A stretch of 6,473 nt of DNA, from NCBI GenBank assembly GCA_035380045.1, contig DAOSWM010000113.1, forward strand, positions 1 to 6,473. The letters are read 5' to 3'. Of the stretch, positions 1 to 6,428 are shown piece after piece. Position numbers and translations under genes: made by a program. How positions within the stretch are numbered: the first letter of the stretch is position 1; each line of letters starts with the position of its first letter. The notes below the pieces were generated by a model, which was not told the DNA's origin, made no database searches, and worked only from the letters and a program-made list of their open reading frames with translations. Source of the stretch: DAOSWM01 sp035380045 (GTDB lineage Bacteria > Bacteroidota > Bacteroidia > Bacteroidales > Tenuifilaceae).

Positions 1-689
1 CTAATTCTCTCGAGTTTATGGGTGTCAATAATTTTAATTCTTCTTCCATCAAGCTCAAGAATTCCCTCATCGGCGAACGCCGAAAGGGTACGAATTGCAT
101 TTGATGTGGTCATGTTTGAGAGATTTGCCAAATCCTCACGCGATAGGTAGACCTTTATTGTTTCACTATCTTCCTCTAAACCGTAGGTGTCTCTGAGGAA
201 AACCAGTGATTCTGCCAGACGGCCTCGAATATGCTTCTGAGTTAGGGTAACGGTACGGCTGTTTGAGAAGCCAAGTTCTGTTGCTACTGACTTGAGTATA
301 TGGTAACAGAGTAATGCGTTCGATTGTAAGATTTTTATTAAAGTTGAGCGCTCAATTTCTCCTACTACACAGTCTTCAATAGCTTCAGCAGATGCAATAT
401 GGTTTTCGTCGGCAAGCATTGCACGGTAACCAATAAAACCAATTGGTTTTGCCATGCGTACAATTTGGTCGCGGCCTCCCACACCCTCCTTAAAGATTTT
501 TACTTTACCTTTAATCAAGCAAACTAAGGCTCTTGGAGTATCCCCGTCTCGATATATTATTTCCCCTTTTTTATAGTAAGAGCAGGTGAAACTTTTTCGC
601 ATCAAATCTTTCTCGCGGGGCTTTAGATTGTAAAATAGGGAGCAAACTCCCTCGAAAGCGTTTTGAATATCTATTGTTGGGTATGTCAT
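1..689 (-). CDS. Crp/Fnr-family transcriptional regulator (3' end cut by window edge)
   Basis: I translated this frame by hand: it is open from ATG at 689 to the left edge, giving 229 residues with no stop, so only a few C-terminal residues should be missing (family usually about 220-240). Residues about 15-125 fit a cyclic-nucleotide-binding-type sensor beta-roll, with a KKGEIIYRDGD strand-turn at 40-50 and FIGYRAMLADE at 85-95. A helical dimerisation segment lies near 120-160. A Crp-type winged helix-turn-helix follows at about 180-221 (YLSREDLANLSNMTTSNAIR, then a wing ending GRRIKIID). Cysteines at 16, 36, 57, 107 and 128 do not form an FNR-like N-terminal cluster, so an iron-sulfur oxygen sensor is not supported; the effector is unknown. 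The recognition helix lacks the Arg-Glu pair of E. coli CRP. ATG 689 is the first ATG after an in-frame stop at 708-710. Family assignment is firm; target genes are unknown. Confidence 0.93.
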   Translation of the reverse strand, partial: MTYPTIDIQNAFEGVCSLFYNLKPREKDLMRKSFTCSYYKKGEIIYRDGDTPRALVCLIKGKVKIFKEGVGGRDQIVRMAKPIGFIGYRAMLADENHIASAEAIEDCVVGEIERSTLIKILQSNALLCYHILKSVATELGFSNSRTVTLTQKHIRGRLAESLVFLRDTYGLEEDSETIKVYLSREDLANLSNMTTSNAIRTLSAFADEGILELDGRRIKIIDTHKLERI

Positions 690-712
690 AATGCTATTCT
701 GTTTTATTCAAA

Positions 713-895
713 CGTTTGCAAAATAAATAACAGCATACATTTAAACCATTGTAAAAAAAATAACAAAAAATTTTTGAAGAGCTCAAATATACTAAAAAAA
801 TGTTTTACAGCAGAAAATGGTGAGAAGTATCATTAAAATATAATATTCAGGTTTCATTTCTCAATTGTCAATTCTTAGTTCTCCGTTTGCAAAAT
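713..895. repeat. 12-base direct repeat CGTTTGCAAAAT with palindromic core
   Basis: CGTTTGCAAAAT occurs exactly at 713-724 and again at 884-895. Its core TTTGCAAA is an 8-base perfect palindrome. The first copy also overlaps a second palindrome, CAAACGTTTG at 709-718, about 20 bases upstream of the regulator's ATG. The two copies bracket the predicted -7 element at 784-791. This arrangement could be a pair of operator half-sites, but AT-rich DNA often produces such words and no binding protein can be named. Confidence 0.45.
784..791 (-). promoter_or_regulatory. Predicted Bacteroidota -7 element upstream of the Crp/Fnr gene
   Basis: On the minus strand this reads TATATTTG, an exact match to TAnnTTTG, the -7 consensus of the Bacteroidota primary sigma factor. 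It would start a transcript near 777 and leave a leader of about 90 bases before ATG 689. The -33 region at about 811-816 is only a weak match. The surrounding DNA is AT-rich, so a chance match is possible. Confidence 0.4.
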
Positions 896-952
896 CCATT
901 CGCCCACTACCTTTCGCTTTTGGTCTGTCAAACTGAAGATTGCCACTATTCT

Positions 953-1019
953 ACCAATCACCAATCACTGGTTACTGAGCCCTGGGTATGTTGAAGGATT
1001 GAAGTAACCAATCACCAAT
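953..1019. repeat. Direct repeat ACCAATCACCAAT with an internal inverted repeat
   Basis: The 13-base word ACCAATCACCAAT occurs at 953-965 and 1007-1019. Between and overlapping the copies, TGGTTACT (969-976) is the exact reverse complement of AGTAACCA (1003-1010), so a stem of 8 base pairs with a 26-base loop is possible. It begins about 40 bases beyond the nadE stop but has no following T-tract, so it is not a typical intrinsic terminator. It may be a degenerate intergenic repeat that recurs elsewhere in the genome, which this window cannot show. Confidence 0.5.
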
Positions 1020-1050
1020 TTATATTGACCTTTCGACTGCCGATAACTAA

Positions 1051-2703
1051 TTAATACTTGGCTACCAGTGGCATTTTTCGTCCGTAACCAAAGGCTTTCG
1101 ACGAAACCCGGAGAATGGGTGGAGCCTGAAACCGTTTATACTCATTTATGTTAACCAAACGAACAACTTTTTTTACAACCTCAGGGTTGTAACCTTCGGC
1201 AATAATTTCTTTTTCACTTCTGTGTCCTTCGATGTAACGGAAAAGAATTTGATCGAGTATATCGTAATCTGGGAGGGAATCCGAATCCTTCTGATCGGGT
1301 CTCAGCTCCGCTGAGGGTGGTTTGGTAATTGTATTCTCAGGAATAATTTCTCCATTTCGGTTTATGTATCGGGCCAGGGCAAAAACATCGGTTTTGTATA
1401 CATCGCCCAGCACGCTTATGGCTCCGTTCATATCGCCATATAGAGTTCCGTAGCCAACTGCTGCTTCGCTCTTGTTGGAAGTATTTAGAAGTAAATGTCC
1501 AAATTTATTTGATAGCGCCATTAGGATCGTTCCTCGTACGCGCGCCTGAATGTTTTCCTCGGTAATATCTTCGGGTTTCCCTGCAAAAACATCCTTCAAC
1601 CCATTGGTGATCGAACGGAAGGGATCCTCAATACTCACAGTATCGAATTGAATGCTCAGGTTTTTTGCCAAAGCAATAGCATCGTCAACCGAATGTTGGG
1701 AGGAGTAGTTCGACGGAAGGAGGAGAACCCTAATATCCTTACTTCCAAGCGCTTTTTGCGCTAGCGCAAGGGTAACTGCCGAATCGATTCCTCCTGAAAG
1801 CCCTAGGGTTGCCTTCTTGAATCCCATCTTGCTAAAGTAATCGCGAATTCCGATTACTAAAGCATCGTGAATTTGAGCAATTCTTTCCAACGGTTCCTCG
1901 TATGGCGGGTTCTTCATCAGGTCTTCGTCATCCACATCAATCACTCTGAAATCTTCCTCAAACGACTTCATCTTTACCACCATATTCCCTTCGGAGTTAA
2001 GAACCATCGAACCTCCATCGAAAACCAGGTCGGTATTTCCCCCAACCTGATTCACATTGATTACCGGGAGGCCAAACCGAGTAACATTTCCTCTAAATAC
2101 GGTCAAGCGCCTTTGGTGTGTATCAACTGAGAAGGGTGATGCAGCAATATTGATCACCAAATCTGGATTTTGTTTTACCAGTTGCTCCATTGGAGAGATG
2201 GTGTACAACCTGTTTCTAGAAACTCCTGATGAGGCTGGCTGGTCGTCCCAAAGGTCCTCACAAACGGTTATTGCCAAACGTTTTCCATTGAATTCAACTG
2301 TGTTAAATTCAGTACATGGTTCAAAGTAGCGGTACTCGTCGAAAATATCGTAGGTTGGAAGTAACGATTTGTGGTGAACGCTTTCAACTTTTCCTTTATT
2401 TAGGAAGAAGGCTGAGTTGAAAAGCATTTTCCCATTCGGATTATCGTTATAACTTGGGCTACCAACTACCGCTGCAATACCCTCACATTTTTTTGCAATA
2501 TCGTTTACTGCAGCCAGGCAGTTCTCAACAAACTCTTTCCTGTCGAGCAAATCGTGGGGTGGGTAACCGCAAACGGAAAGTTCTGAAAAAACAACCAGCT
2601 CAGCGCCCATTTTTTTGGCCTTGCCAATGGCATCGATTATGGTTGATTTGTTATACTCAAAATTATTAATAATGTAGTTCAGCTGGGCAAGGGCAATTTT
2701 CAT
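1051..2703 (-). CDS. nadE: Glutamine-dependent NAD+ synthetase
   Basis: This 550-residue cytoplasmic enzyme catalyses the last step of NAD+ synthesis: ATP-dependent amidation of nicotinic acid adenine dinucleotide, using ammonia released from glutamine. The N-terminal half (about 1-270) is a nitrilase-type glutaminase domain whose triad is visible as Glu41 (FSELSVCGYPP), Lys112 (HHKSLLPTYD) and Cys148 (ITVCEDLWD). The C-terminal half (about 275-550) is the synthetase domain, with the pyrophosphatase-type P-loop LSGGIDSA at 302-309 and the conserved NTSNKSEAAVGYGTLYGD stretch at 407-424. Length fits the shorter two-domain class rather than the roughly 680-residue mycobacterial type. All key residues are present and the frame is intact. 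It starts 21 bases after the stop of the barrel gene on the same strand, so the two are probably co-transcribed. No separate promoter is evident in that gap. Confidence 0.97.
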   Translation of the reverse strand: MKIALAQLNYIINNFEYNKSTIIDAIGKAKKMGAELVVFSELSVCGYPPHDLLDRKEFVENCLAAVNDIAKKCEGIAAVVGSPSYNDNPNGKMLFNSAFFLNKGKVESVHHKSLLPTYDIFDEYRYFEPCTEFNTVEFNGKRLAITVCEDLWDDQPASSGVSRNRLYTISPMEQLVKQNPDLVINIAASPFSVDTHQRRLTVFRGNVTRFGLPVINVNQVGGNTDLVFDGGSMVLNSEGNMVVKMKSFEEDFRVIDVDDEDLMKNPPYEEPLERIAQIHDALVIGIRDYFSKMGFKKATLGLSGGIDSAVTLALAQKALGSKDIRVLLLPSNYSSQHSVDDAIALAKNLSIQFDTVSIEDPFRSITNGLKDVFAGKPEDITEENIQARVRGTILMALSNKFGHLLLNTSNKSEAAVGYGTLYGDMNGAISVLGDVYKTDVFALARYINRNGEIIPENTITKPPSAELRPDQKDSDSLPDYDILDQILFRYIEGHRSEKEIIAEGYNPEVVKKVVRLVNINEYKRFQAPPILRVSSKAFGYGRKMPLVAKY

Positions 2704-2724
2704 AGTTAGGGCAATTGTTTGAGG

Positions 2725-3417
2725 TTAAAAAACCATCCCCAAACGAAGGGAGAGGGCTCCAAGTGTAATTTTTCCGTTGCTAGGTGTTGTTTTTTCATGG
2801 TCAACTTCAAAAGCGGATGTTAGTCCGTTGGTAAAGTTTAGTCCAACCTGAATGGCCGAGGGCCCACCTAACGAGTATTCAACTCCTGCCCCGAAGTAGT
2901 AAGCAACGTAGCCTAAGGGAAGCTGCTCGTTTACGATTACCTCCTTGTCAATTTTATTCCAATCCTCCCAAACATAGCCTTTAACTCGAATATTCCCAGT
3001 TAAACCAAGTTGTGCGTAGAAAGTGGCGTAGCCAATTTCGTTGGTTTTAAACTTAAAGCCAACGGGTATTGAGATGTATTGCCCCTTAACCTTTGCGCTG
3101 GCTCCAGTGCCAATGGTGTAGAGGCTATCGCGAGTTTCGATTTTAAAGTCGGGTTCGTTGTATTTTAAGTTTCCACCAGTAAAATTCACTGATGCTCCTG
3201 TAGTTATGGCGTACCTGTCGGCAAAATATTTTTCGAATGCGAATCCGGAGTTTACTCCAAAAACAGGTCCATTAGGGGTTAGTTTTTTTGTGTCAGAGGT
3301 AAACCACGAAAGTTGGGGGTCTACAAAAACACCAAAGCGAATATTTTGGGCACCTACAGAGGAAGAAAACAGAATTGCTATGCAAGCAATTAAAAGATTT
3401 CTAATTAATGTTTTCAT
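2725..3417 (-). CDS. PorT-like outer-membrane beta-barrel protein
   Basis: This 230-residue protein starts with a Sec signal peptide: basic MKTLIRN, a hydrophobic stretch at 8-20, and likely cleavage after SVGA at residue 23. The mature part is rich in alternating aromatic, glycine and polar residues and ends in a beta-strand with terminal Phe (LRLGMVF), the usual outer-membrane barrel insertion signal. The stretch QYISIPVGFKFKTNEIGY (113-130), followed by FYAQLGLTGNI, resembles the PorT family of small barrels, one member of which serves the type IX secretion system. That family is large in Bacteroidota and most members have unknown roles, so I do not call this porT. The protein should sit in the outer membrane. 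It precedes nadE by 21 bases and has its own likely promoter. Barrel assignment is strong; PorT-family membership is probable; cellular role is unknown. Confidence 0.85.
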   Translation of the reverse strand: MKTLIRNLLIACIAILFSSSVGAQNIRFGVFVDPQLSWFTSDTKKLTPNGPVFGVNSGFAFEKYFADRYAITTGASVNFTGGNLKYNEPDFKIETRDSLYTIGTGASAKVKGQYISIPVGFKFKTNEIGYATFYAQLGLTGNIRVKGYVWEDWNKIDKEVIVNEQLPLGYVAYYFGAGVEYSLGGPSAIQVGLNFTNGLTSAFEVDHEKTTPSNGKITLGALSLRLGMVF

Positions 3418-3441
3418 GTGGTTAATTTCATTTTGCTATTA

Positions 3442-3449
3442 CAAAAGTA
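3442..3449 (-). promoter_or_regulatory. Predicted Bacteroidota -7 element for the barrel-nadE transcript
   Basis: The minus strand reads TACTTTTG, an exact TAnnTTTG match 25 bases upstream of the barrel gene's ATG. Transcription would start near 3435 and leave a short leader of under 20 bases. TTG words lie upstream (complement of CAA at 3463-3465 and 3474-3476), but at spacings of 13 and 24 bases rather than the usual 19 or so. The position between the fhs terminator and the barrel gene supports a real promoter. Confidence 0.5.
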
Positions 3450-3505
3450 AATAATATTTGCTCAAGTAAACTCCAATGTATGGCTTTGCCTCCAAAAATT
3501 GAACC

Positions 3506-3542
3506 AAAAAAAAGTGGCGTGTTTTAAATCACGTCACTTTTT
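3506..3542 (-). terminator. Intrinsic terminator of fhs
   Basis: On the minus strand, 20 bases beyond the fhs stop, AAAAAGTGACGTG pairs with CACGCCACTTTTT. This gives a 13-position stem with one A-C mismatch and an 8-base loop, running into a tract of eight T residues (complement of 3506-3513). On the plus strand the mismatch becomes a G-T wobble, but no plus-strand gene lies upstream. This is a clear Rho-independent terminator separating fhs from the barrel-nadE unit. Confidence 0.85.
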
Positions 3543-3562
3543 GTTCCTATTTCTGTTAACGC

Positions 3563-5230
3563 CTAAAACAGTCCTGTGATGTTACCATCGTTGTCCACAT
3601 CAATTTTTTCGGATGCGGGCTCGGCGGGTAAACCCGGCATGCGCATAATTTGTCCGGTTATTGGAACAATAAACCCTGCGCCGGCAGCCACCTCAATTTG
3701 CCTAACGGTAACCACAAAATCTTTGGGTCGGCCAAGTAGATCAGGGTTATCGGATAAAGATTTCTGCGTTTTGGCCATGCAAACTGCTACTTTATCCAAA
3801 CCTAAATCGTAAACTTTCTTTAAGTCGCTTTTGGCTTGTGATGTGAAATCAACAGCCTCTGCACCGTATATTTTCTTGGCAATGGTTTCTATTTTCTTTT
3901 CGGGGGTCCAATCCCAATCGTAAAGTACTTTATGTTGACATCCGCACGAAGGTGCAATTTTTGCTACCTTTTCGGCCAGATCAATTGCGCCTTCACCACC
4001 TTTCCCCCAAACATCAACCACCGAGACGGGAACGTTCAGCTCATCGCAAACTTTTTTTATTACTTCAATTTCTTCTTCGGTATCGGAAGTGAACCGGTTT
4101 ATGGCAACAATGGGGCAGATTCCAAAAACGCCCATGTTTTCAACGTGCTTTTGAAGGTTAGCAACGCCTTTCTTCAATGCTTCTACGTTTGGTTGGGAAA
4201 CCTCTTTAACCGGAACTCCACCATGATATTTCAGGGCACGAATTGTGGCAACCAAAACAACCGCATTTGGTGAGAGACCCGATGACGCACATTTAATGTC
4301 AAGAAACTTTTCGGCTCCCAAATCGAAGCCGAAACCTGCCTCCGTTACAACGTATTCACTCAGCGACAGCCCCATTTTTGTAGCAACCACAGTATTGGTT
4401 CCCTGGGCAATGTTGGCGAATGGCCCGCCATGAATAATGGCTGGAGTTCCTTCTATTGTTTGAACAAGATTTGGAAGCATTGCATCCTTTAGCAATGCGG
4501 CCATTGCTCCTTCTGCCTTCAGGTCGCGAGCATAAATTGGCTTCTTATCGTAGGTGTAACCCACAAAAATATTGCCCAACCGCTTCTTTAAATCCTCCAT
4601 GTTTTCGGCAAGACAAAGGATTGCCATTACTTCCGACGCAGCAGTTATATCGAATCCGGTTTCGCGGGGGATACCTGATGCTGTTCCTCCTAAACCAATC
4701 ACAATATCACGCAACGACCTATCGTTCATGTCCATTACTCGTTTCCAATGAACCGTTCGTGGATCGATGTTCAGCGAGCGGGTTTTGCTTTGAATGTTAT
4801 TGTCGATAATTGCAGCCAGAAGGTTGTGCGCTTTCTCAACCGCTGAAAAATCGCCCGTAAAGTGCAGGTTTATATCCTCCATCGGGAGAACTTGTGAGTA
4901 ACCTCCTCCTGTTGCTCCTCCCTTTATCCCAAAAACCGGACCCAACGAGGGCTCGCGGAGTACAACGGTAGTTTTTTTCCCAATTCGGTTCAGTGCTTGC
5001 GACAAACCAATGGATACAGTAGTTTTTCCCTCCCCCGCTGGTGTAGGAGAAATTGCCGACACCAGAATCAGCATGTTCTGGTTTAGGTTTTTATGGTCGA
5101 TAAGTTTAAGCGGGAGTTTTGCCTTGTACTTCCCGTACGGAATCAAATCGTCCTGATTTATTTTCAACATATTGGCAATTTCCGTAATGGGTTTCATTTT
5201 AACCTTACGGGCAATTTCAATGTCTGTCAT
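3563..5230 (-). CDS. fhs: Formate-tetrahydrofolate ligase (formyltetrahydrofolate synthetase)
   Basis: This 555-residue cytoplasmic enzyme joins formate to tetrahydrofolate with ATP, giving 10-formyl-tetrahydrofolate for purine, formyl-Met and other one-carbon needs. Full family length and landmarks are present: the ATP-binding P-loop PTPAGEGKTT (62-71), REPSLGPVFGIKGGATGGGY (92-111), PMEDINLHFTGDF (116-128), HGGPFANIAQGTNT (267-280) and GQIMRMPGLP (526-535). Clostridial enzymes usually read FANIAHG where this has FANIAQG. I believe the Gln form is common in Bacteroidota, so I do not read it as damage. The start follows an A-rich leader without a strong Shine-Dalgarno, which is normal in this phylum. 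It appears monocistronic, with a terminator just downstream and 487 bases to the next gene upstream. No partner folate gene such as folD is in the window, so a Wood-Ljungdahl role cannot be inferred. No perfect -7 element was found; TAACTTTT (5301-5308) and TACATTTT (5324-5331) are one-base misses. Confidence 0.98.
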   Translation of the reverse strand: MTDIEIARKVKMKPITEIANMLKINQDDLIPYGKYKAKLPLKLIDHKNLNQNMLILVSAISPTPAGEGKTTVSIGLSQALNRIGKKTTVVLREPSLGPVFGIKGGATGGGYSQVLPMEDINLHFTGDFSAVEKAHNLLAAIIDNNIQSKTRSLNIDPRTVHWKRVMDMNDRSLRDIVIGLGGTASGIPRETGFDITAASEVMAILCLAENMEDLKKRLGNIFVGYTYDKKPIYARDLKAEGAMAALLKDAMLPNLVQTIEGTPAIIHGGPFANIAQGTNTVVATKMGLSLSEYVVTEAGFGFDLGAEKFLDIKCASSGLSPNAVVLVATIRALKYHGGVPVKEVSQPNVEALKKGVANLQKHVENMGVFGICPIVAINRFTSDTEEEIEVIKKVCDELNVPVSVVDVWGKGGEGAIDLAEKVAKIAPSCGCQHKVLYDWDWTPEKKIETIAKKIYGAEAVDFTSQAKSDLKKVYDLGLDKVAVCMAKTQKSLSDNPDLLGRPKDFVVTVRQIEVAAGAGFIVPITGQIMRMPGLPAEPASEKIDVDNDGNITGLF

Positions 5231-5474
5231 ATTTTTCTTTTTTTAAAAGGTTAGCGACTGAATCATATAAAAATAACAATTTTTTTGCCCATAGGTTGAA
5301 AAAAGTTAATCAAAAAAGACTTTAAAATGTAAATAACATCCTTCATTTTGTTTTTTTTTGATGGTTTATAAAGGTTTCCTTCCATTTAAGTAAAATTAAT
5401 TTACCCTCGAAATCGTAATTTTTGAACATTTCCTCCTATAAATTGAGCAGAAGTATGGCGATTGCCGTCCCCCA

Positions 5475-5606
5475 ATGAAATATCAACCCTACTTTCATTT
5501 CATTTCCGTTAACTCAAAAACGATAGCTGCCTGCTTTGTTGATGTTGATTTGGACGACAACGAAACCCTCGTTTTTGTTGGCCATAACCTGGAGGGAATA
5601 ATTTAA
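5475..5606 (+). CDS. Possible small ORF, 43 residues, unknown (low confidence)
   Basis: ATG at 5475 opens a frame of 43 codons to TAA at 5604-5606, starting MKYQPYFHF and containing VDVDLDDNETLVFVGHN. It would be the only plus-strand gene in the window. Codon use looks protein-like and local base composition is less AT-rich than its surroundings. Against it, a frame this short is expected by chance, there is no ribosome-binding signal or matching promoter, and the complementary strand also carries tiny open frames. The frame is open further upstream to 5442, so it could also be the remnant of a longer decayed gene. I recognise no family. Confidence 0.2.
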   Translation: MKYQPYFHFISVNSKTIAACFVDVDLDDNETLVFVGHNLEGII

Positions 5607-5660
5607 AAAAATGAAGGAAATAGTTGGGGAAAGGTTTTGGGGAATTAACATGTAGAACAT

Positions 5661-5684
5661 AAAAAACCTCCACAAAGGAGGTTT
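5661..5684 (-). terminator. Intrinsic terminator of the lipoprotein gene
   Basis: On the minus strand AAACCTCC pairs perfectly with GGAGGTTT (8 base pairs, loop TTTGT) and runs into six T residues (complement of 5661-5666), 33 bases beyond the lipoprotein stop. This is a typical Rho-independent terminator. The stem is also perfect on the plus strand, but only three T residues follow there. Confidence 0.85.
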
Positions 5685-5717
5685 CTATTATGAATTTCTC
5701 TAGTTAAAAATTTTATT

Positions 5718-6332
5718 TTACTTCAACCTTAATGATATTGGGTTGTATTCAACATTTTTAAGTCCAATAATCCCGAATATTGTTTCCCCTTTCTGAATAT
5801 CACGATACAAGATATTATACTCATTTAATTCTTTCATTAACTTTTCGTTAGCTGATGCTGCCGTAAGCATGTTGCCTATTGTTAAACCCGGACCAAGAAT
5901 AAGCCCTATTCTATAAGTTTCAGTTTCAGAACCAGTTGTAACATACAGGTTTAAAAAACTGAATAATAGATATGGAAGGTACCCAGGTACAATTTGTTTG
6001 ATATTACTATGTATTGAAACCGGTTCCATCGGGAAAACTTGGTTTTGTCCTGAGTAGAAAAGTATATCACGATTAACATTTATTACAGTGTCGGTATTGT
6101 TGGTAATTTTGATTGCAATAACCTTTATTCCTTTTGAATTTTCTTTTTTTGAATATTTTTTATTTCCCCTTTCATTCAAAACATCATACTTATACGAAAG
6201 ACTAATACCATCCTCAAGATTATGTGCGCCATAATTCAAATTGGTTGGTTTAATTGGTTTGTAAGTAGCAGCGCAACTTCCAAGTAAAAAAGGAATCGCA
6301 AAAATCATTAAATAATTAAGTGAACGCTTCAT
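5718..6332 (-). CDS. Predicted lipoprotein of unknown function
   Basis: This 204-residue protein begins with a lipoprotein signal peptide: MKR, a hydrophobic core at 5-17, and the lipobox LGSC with the lipidated cysteine at 20, followed by Ala-Ala. A short polar segment leads to a beta-rich part (about 42-105, including KVIAIKITNNTDTVINV). Next come a hydrophobic stretch at about 114-131 (VPGYLPYLLFSFLNLYV) and a glycine-rich hydrophobic stretch at 142-158 (IGLILGPGLTIGNML). The C-terminal part includes ANEKLMKELNEYNI and GETIFGIIGL. The two inner hydrophobic stretches might contact the membrane. The layout recalls small uncharacterised lipoproteins of Bacteroidota, but I can name no function. 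The gene stands alone between two terminators, so it should have its own promoter in 6333-6395, where I saw no perfect -7 match. It is more AT-rich than fhs (about 33% against 45% GC in one sampled 60-base line of each). Confidence 0.85.
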   Translation of the reverse strand: MKRSLNYLMIFAIPFLLGSCAATYKPIKPTNLNYGAHNLEDGISLSYKYDVLNERGNKKYSKKENSKGIKVIAIKITNNTDTVINVNRDILFYSGQNQVFPMEPVSIHSNIKQIVPGYLPYLLFSFLNLYVTTGSETETYRIGLILGPGLTIGNMLTAASANEKLMKELNEYNILYRDIQKGETIFGIIGLKNVEYNPISLRLK

Positions 6333-6395
6333 TTTAAAACTAGGTTAATATGTTTTTTTAATAATTATTTATAAAAAGCTCTCAAAGAAAATTAT

Positions 6396-6427
6396 AAAAA
6401 AAAACCTCCGCAGTTTGCGAAGGTTTT
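6396..6427 (-). terminator. Intrinsic terminator after tRNA-Val
   Basis: Immediately after the tRNA 3' end on the minus strand, AAAACCTTCGCA pairs with TGCGGAGGTTTT. The stem has 12 positions with one T-G wobble, the loop is AAC, and the hairpin runs into nine T residues (complement of 6396-6404). This is a strong Rho-independent terminator. It shares the AAACCTCC/AGGTTT arm sequence with the terminator at 5661-5684. Confidence 0.88.
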
Positions 6428-6428
6428 G

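Larger units (their letters stand above)
690..1050. other. Intergenic spacer between nadE and the Crp/Fnr gene
   Basis: No plausible gene is visible in these 361 bases on either strand. The left half (690-860) is AT-rich and probably holds the regulator's promoter and leader. The right half (about 860-1050) contains short repetitive text: TCAATTGTCAATTCT near 860 and two copies of ACCAATCACCAAT. There is no hairpin followed by a T-tract after the nadE stop, so nadE lacks an obvious intrinsic terminator. Confidence 0.7.
5231..5717. other. Long intergenic region between fhs and the lipoprotein gene
   Basis: These 487 bases hold no confident gene. The part next to fhs (5231-5400) is very AT-rich with runs of T and presumably contains the fhs promoter and leader. 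I saw no known riboswitch pattern. The middle part (about 5430-5610) is less AT-rich and carries several tiny open frames on both strands, listed separately. The terminator of the lipoprotein gene sits at 5661-5684. Confidence 0.6.

Noticed and set aside
1867..2130. Plus-strand open frame of 87 codons inside nadE, and similar frames at 2057-2329 and 2454-2669
   Set aside because: They lie opposite a fully intact, well-recognised nadE and have no recognisable domain or independent start signals.
3158..3454. Plus-strand open frame of 98 codons opposite the barrel gene
   Set aside because: It is antisense to a convincing signal-peptide barrel protein and runs over its predicted promoter.
3576..4809. 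Several plus-strand open frames of 62-117 codons opposite fhs
   Set aside because: They are antisense shadows of the conserved fhs reading frame and their translations resemble no protein family.
3563..5230. FANIAQG in place of the clostridial FANIAHG motif in fhs, as a sign of altered activity
   Set aside because: The remaining motifs are intact, and I believe this variant is normal in Bacteroidota, so it is not evidence of a changed function.
5231..5474. Tetrahydrofolate or other riboswitch upstream of fhs
   Set aside because: The leader is AT-rich with T-runs, and I could see no conserved paired elements of a known folate-responsive riboswitch.
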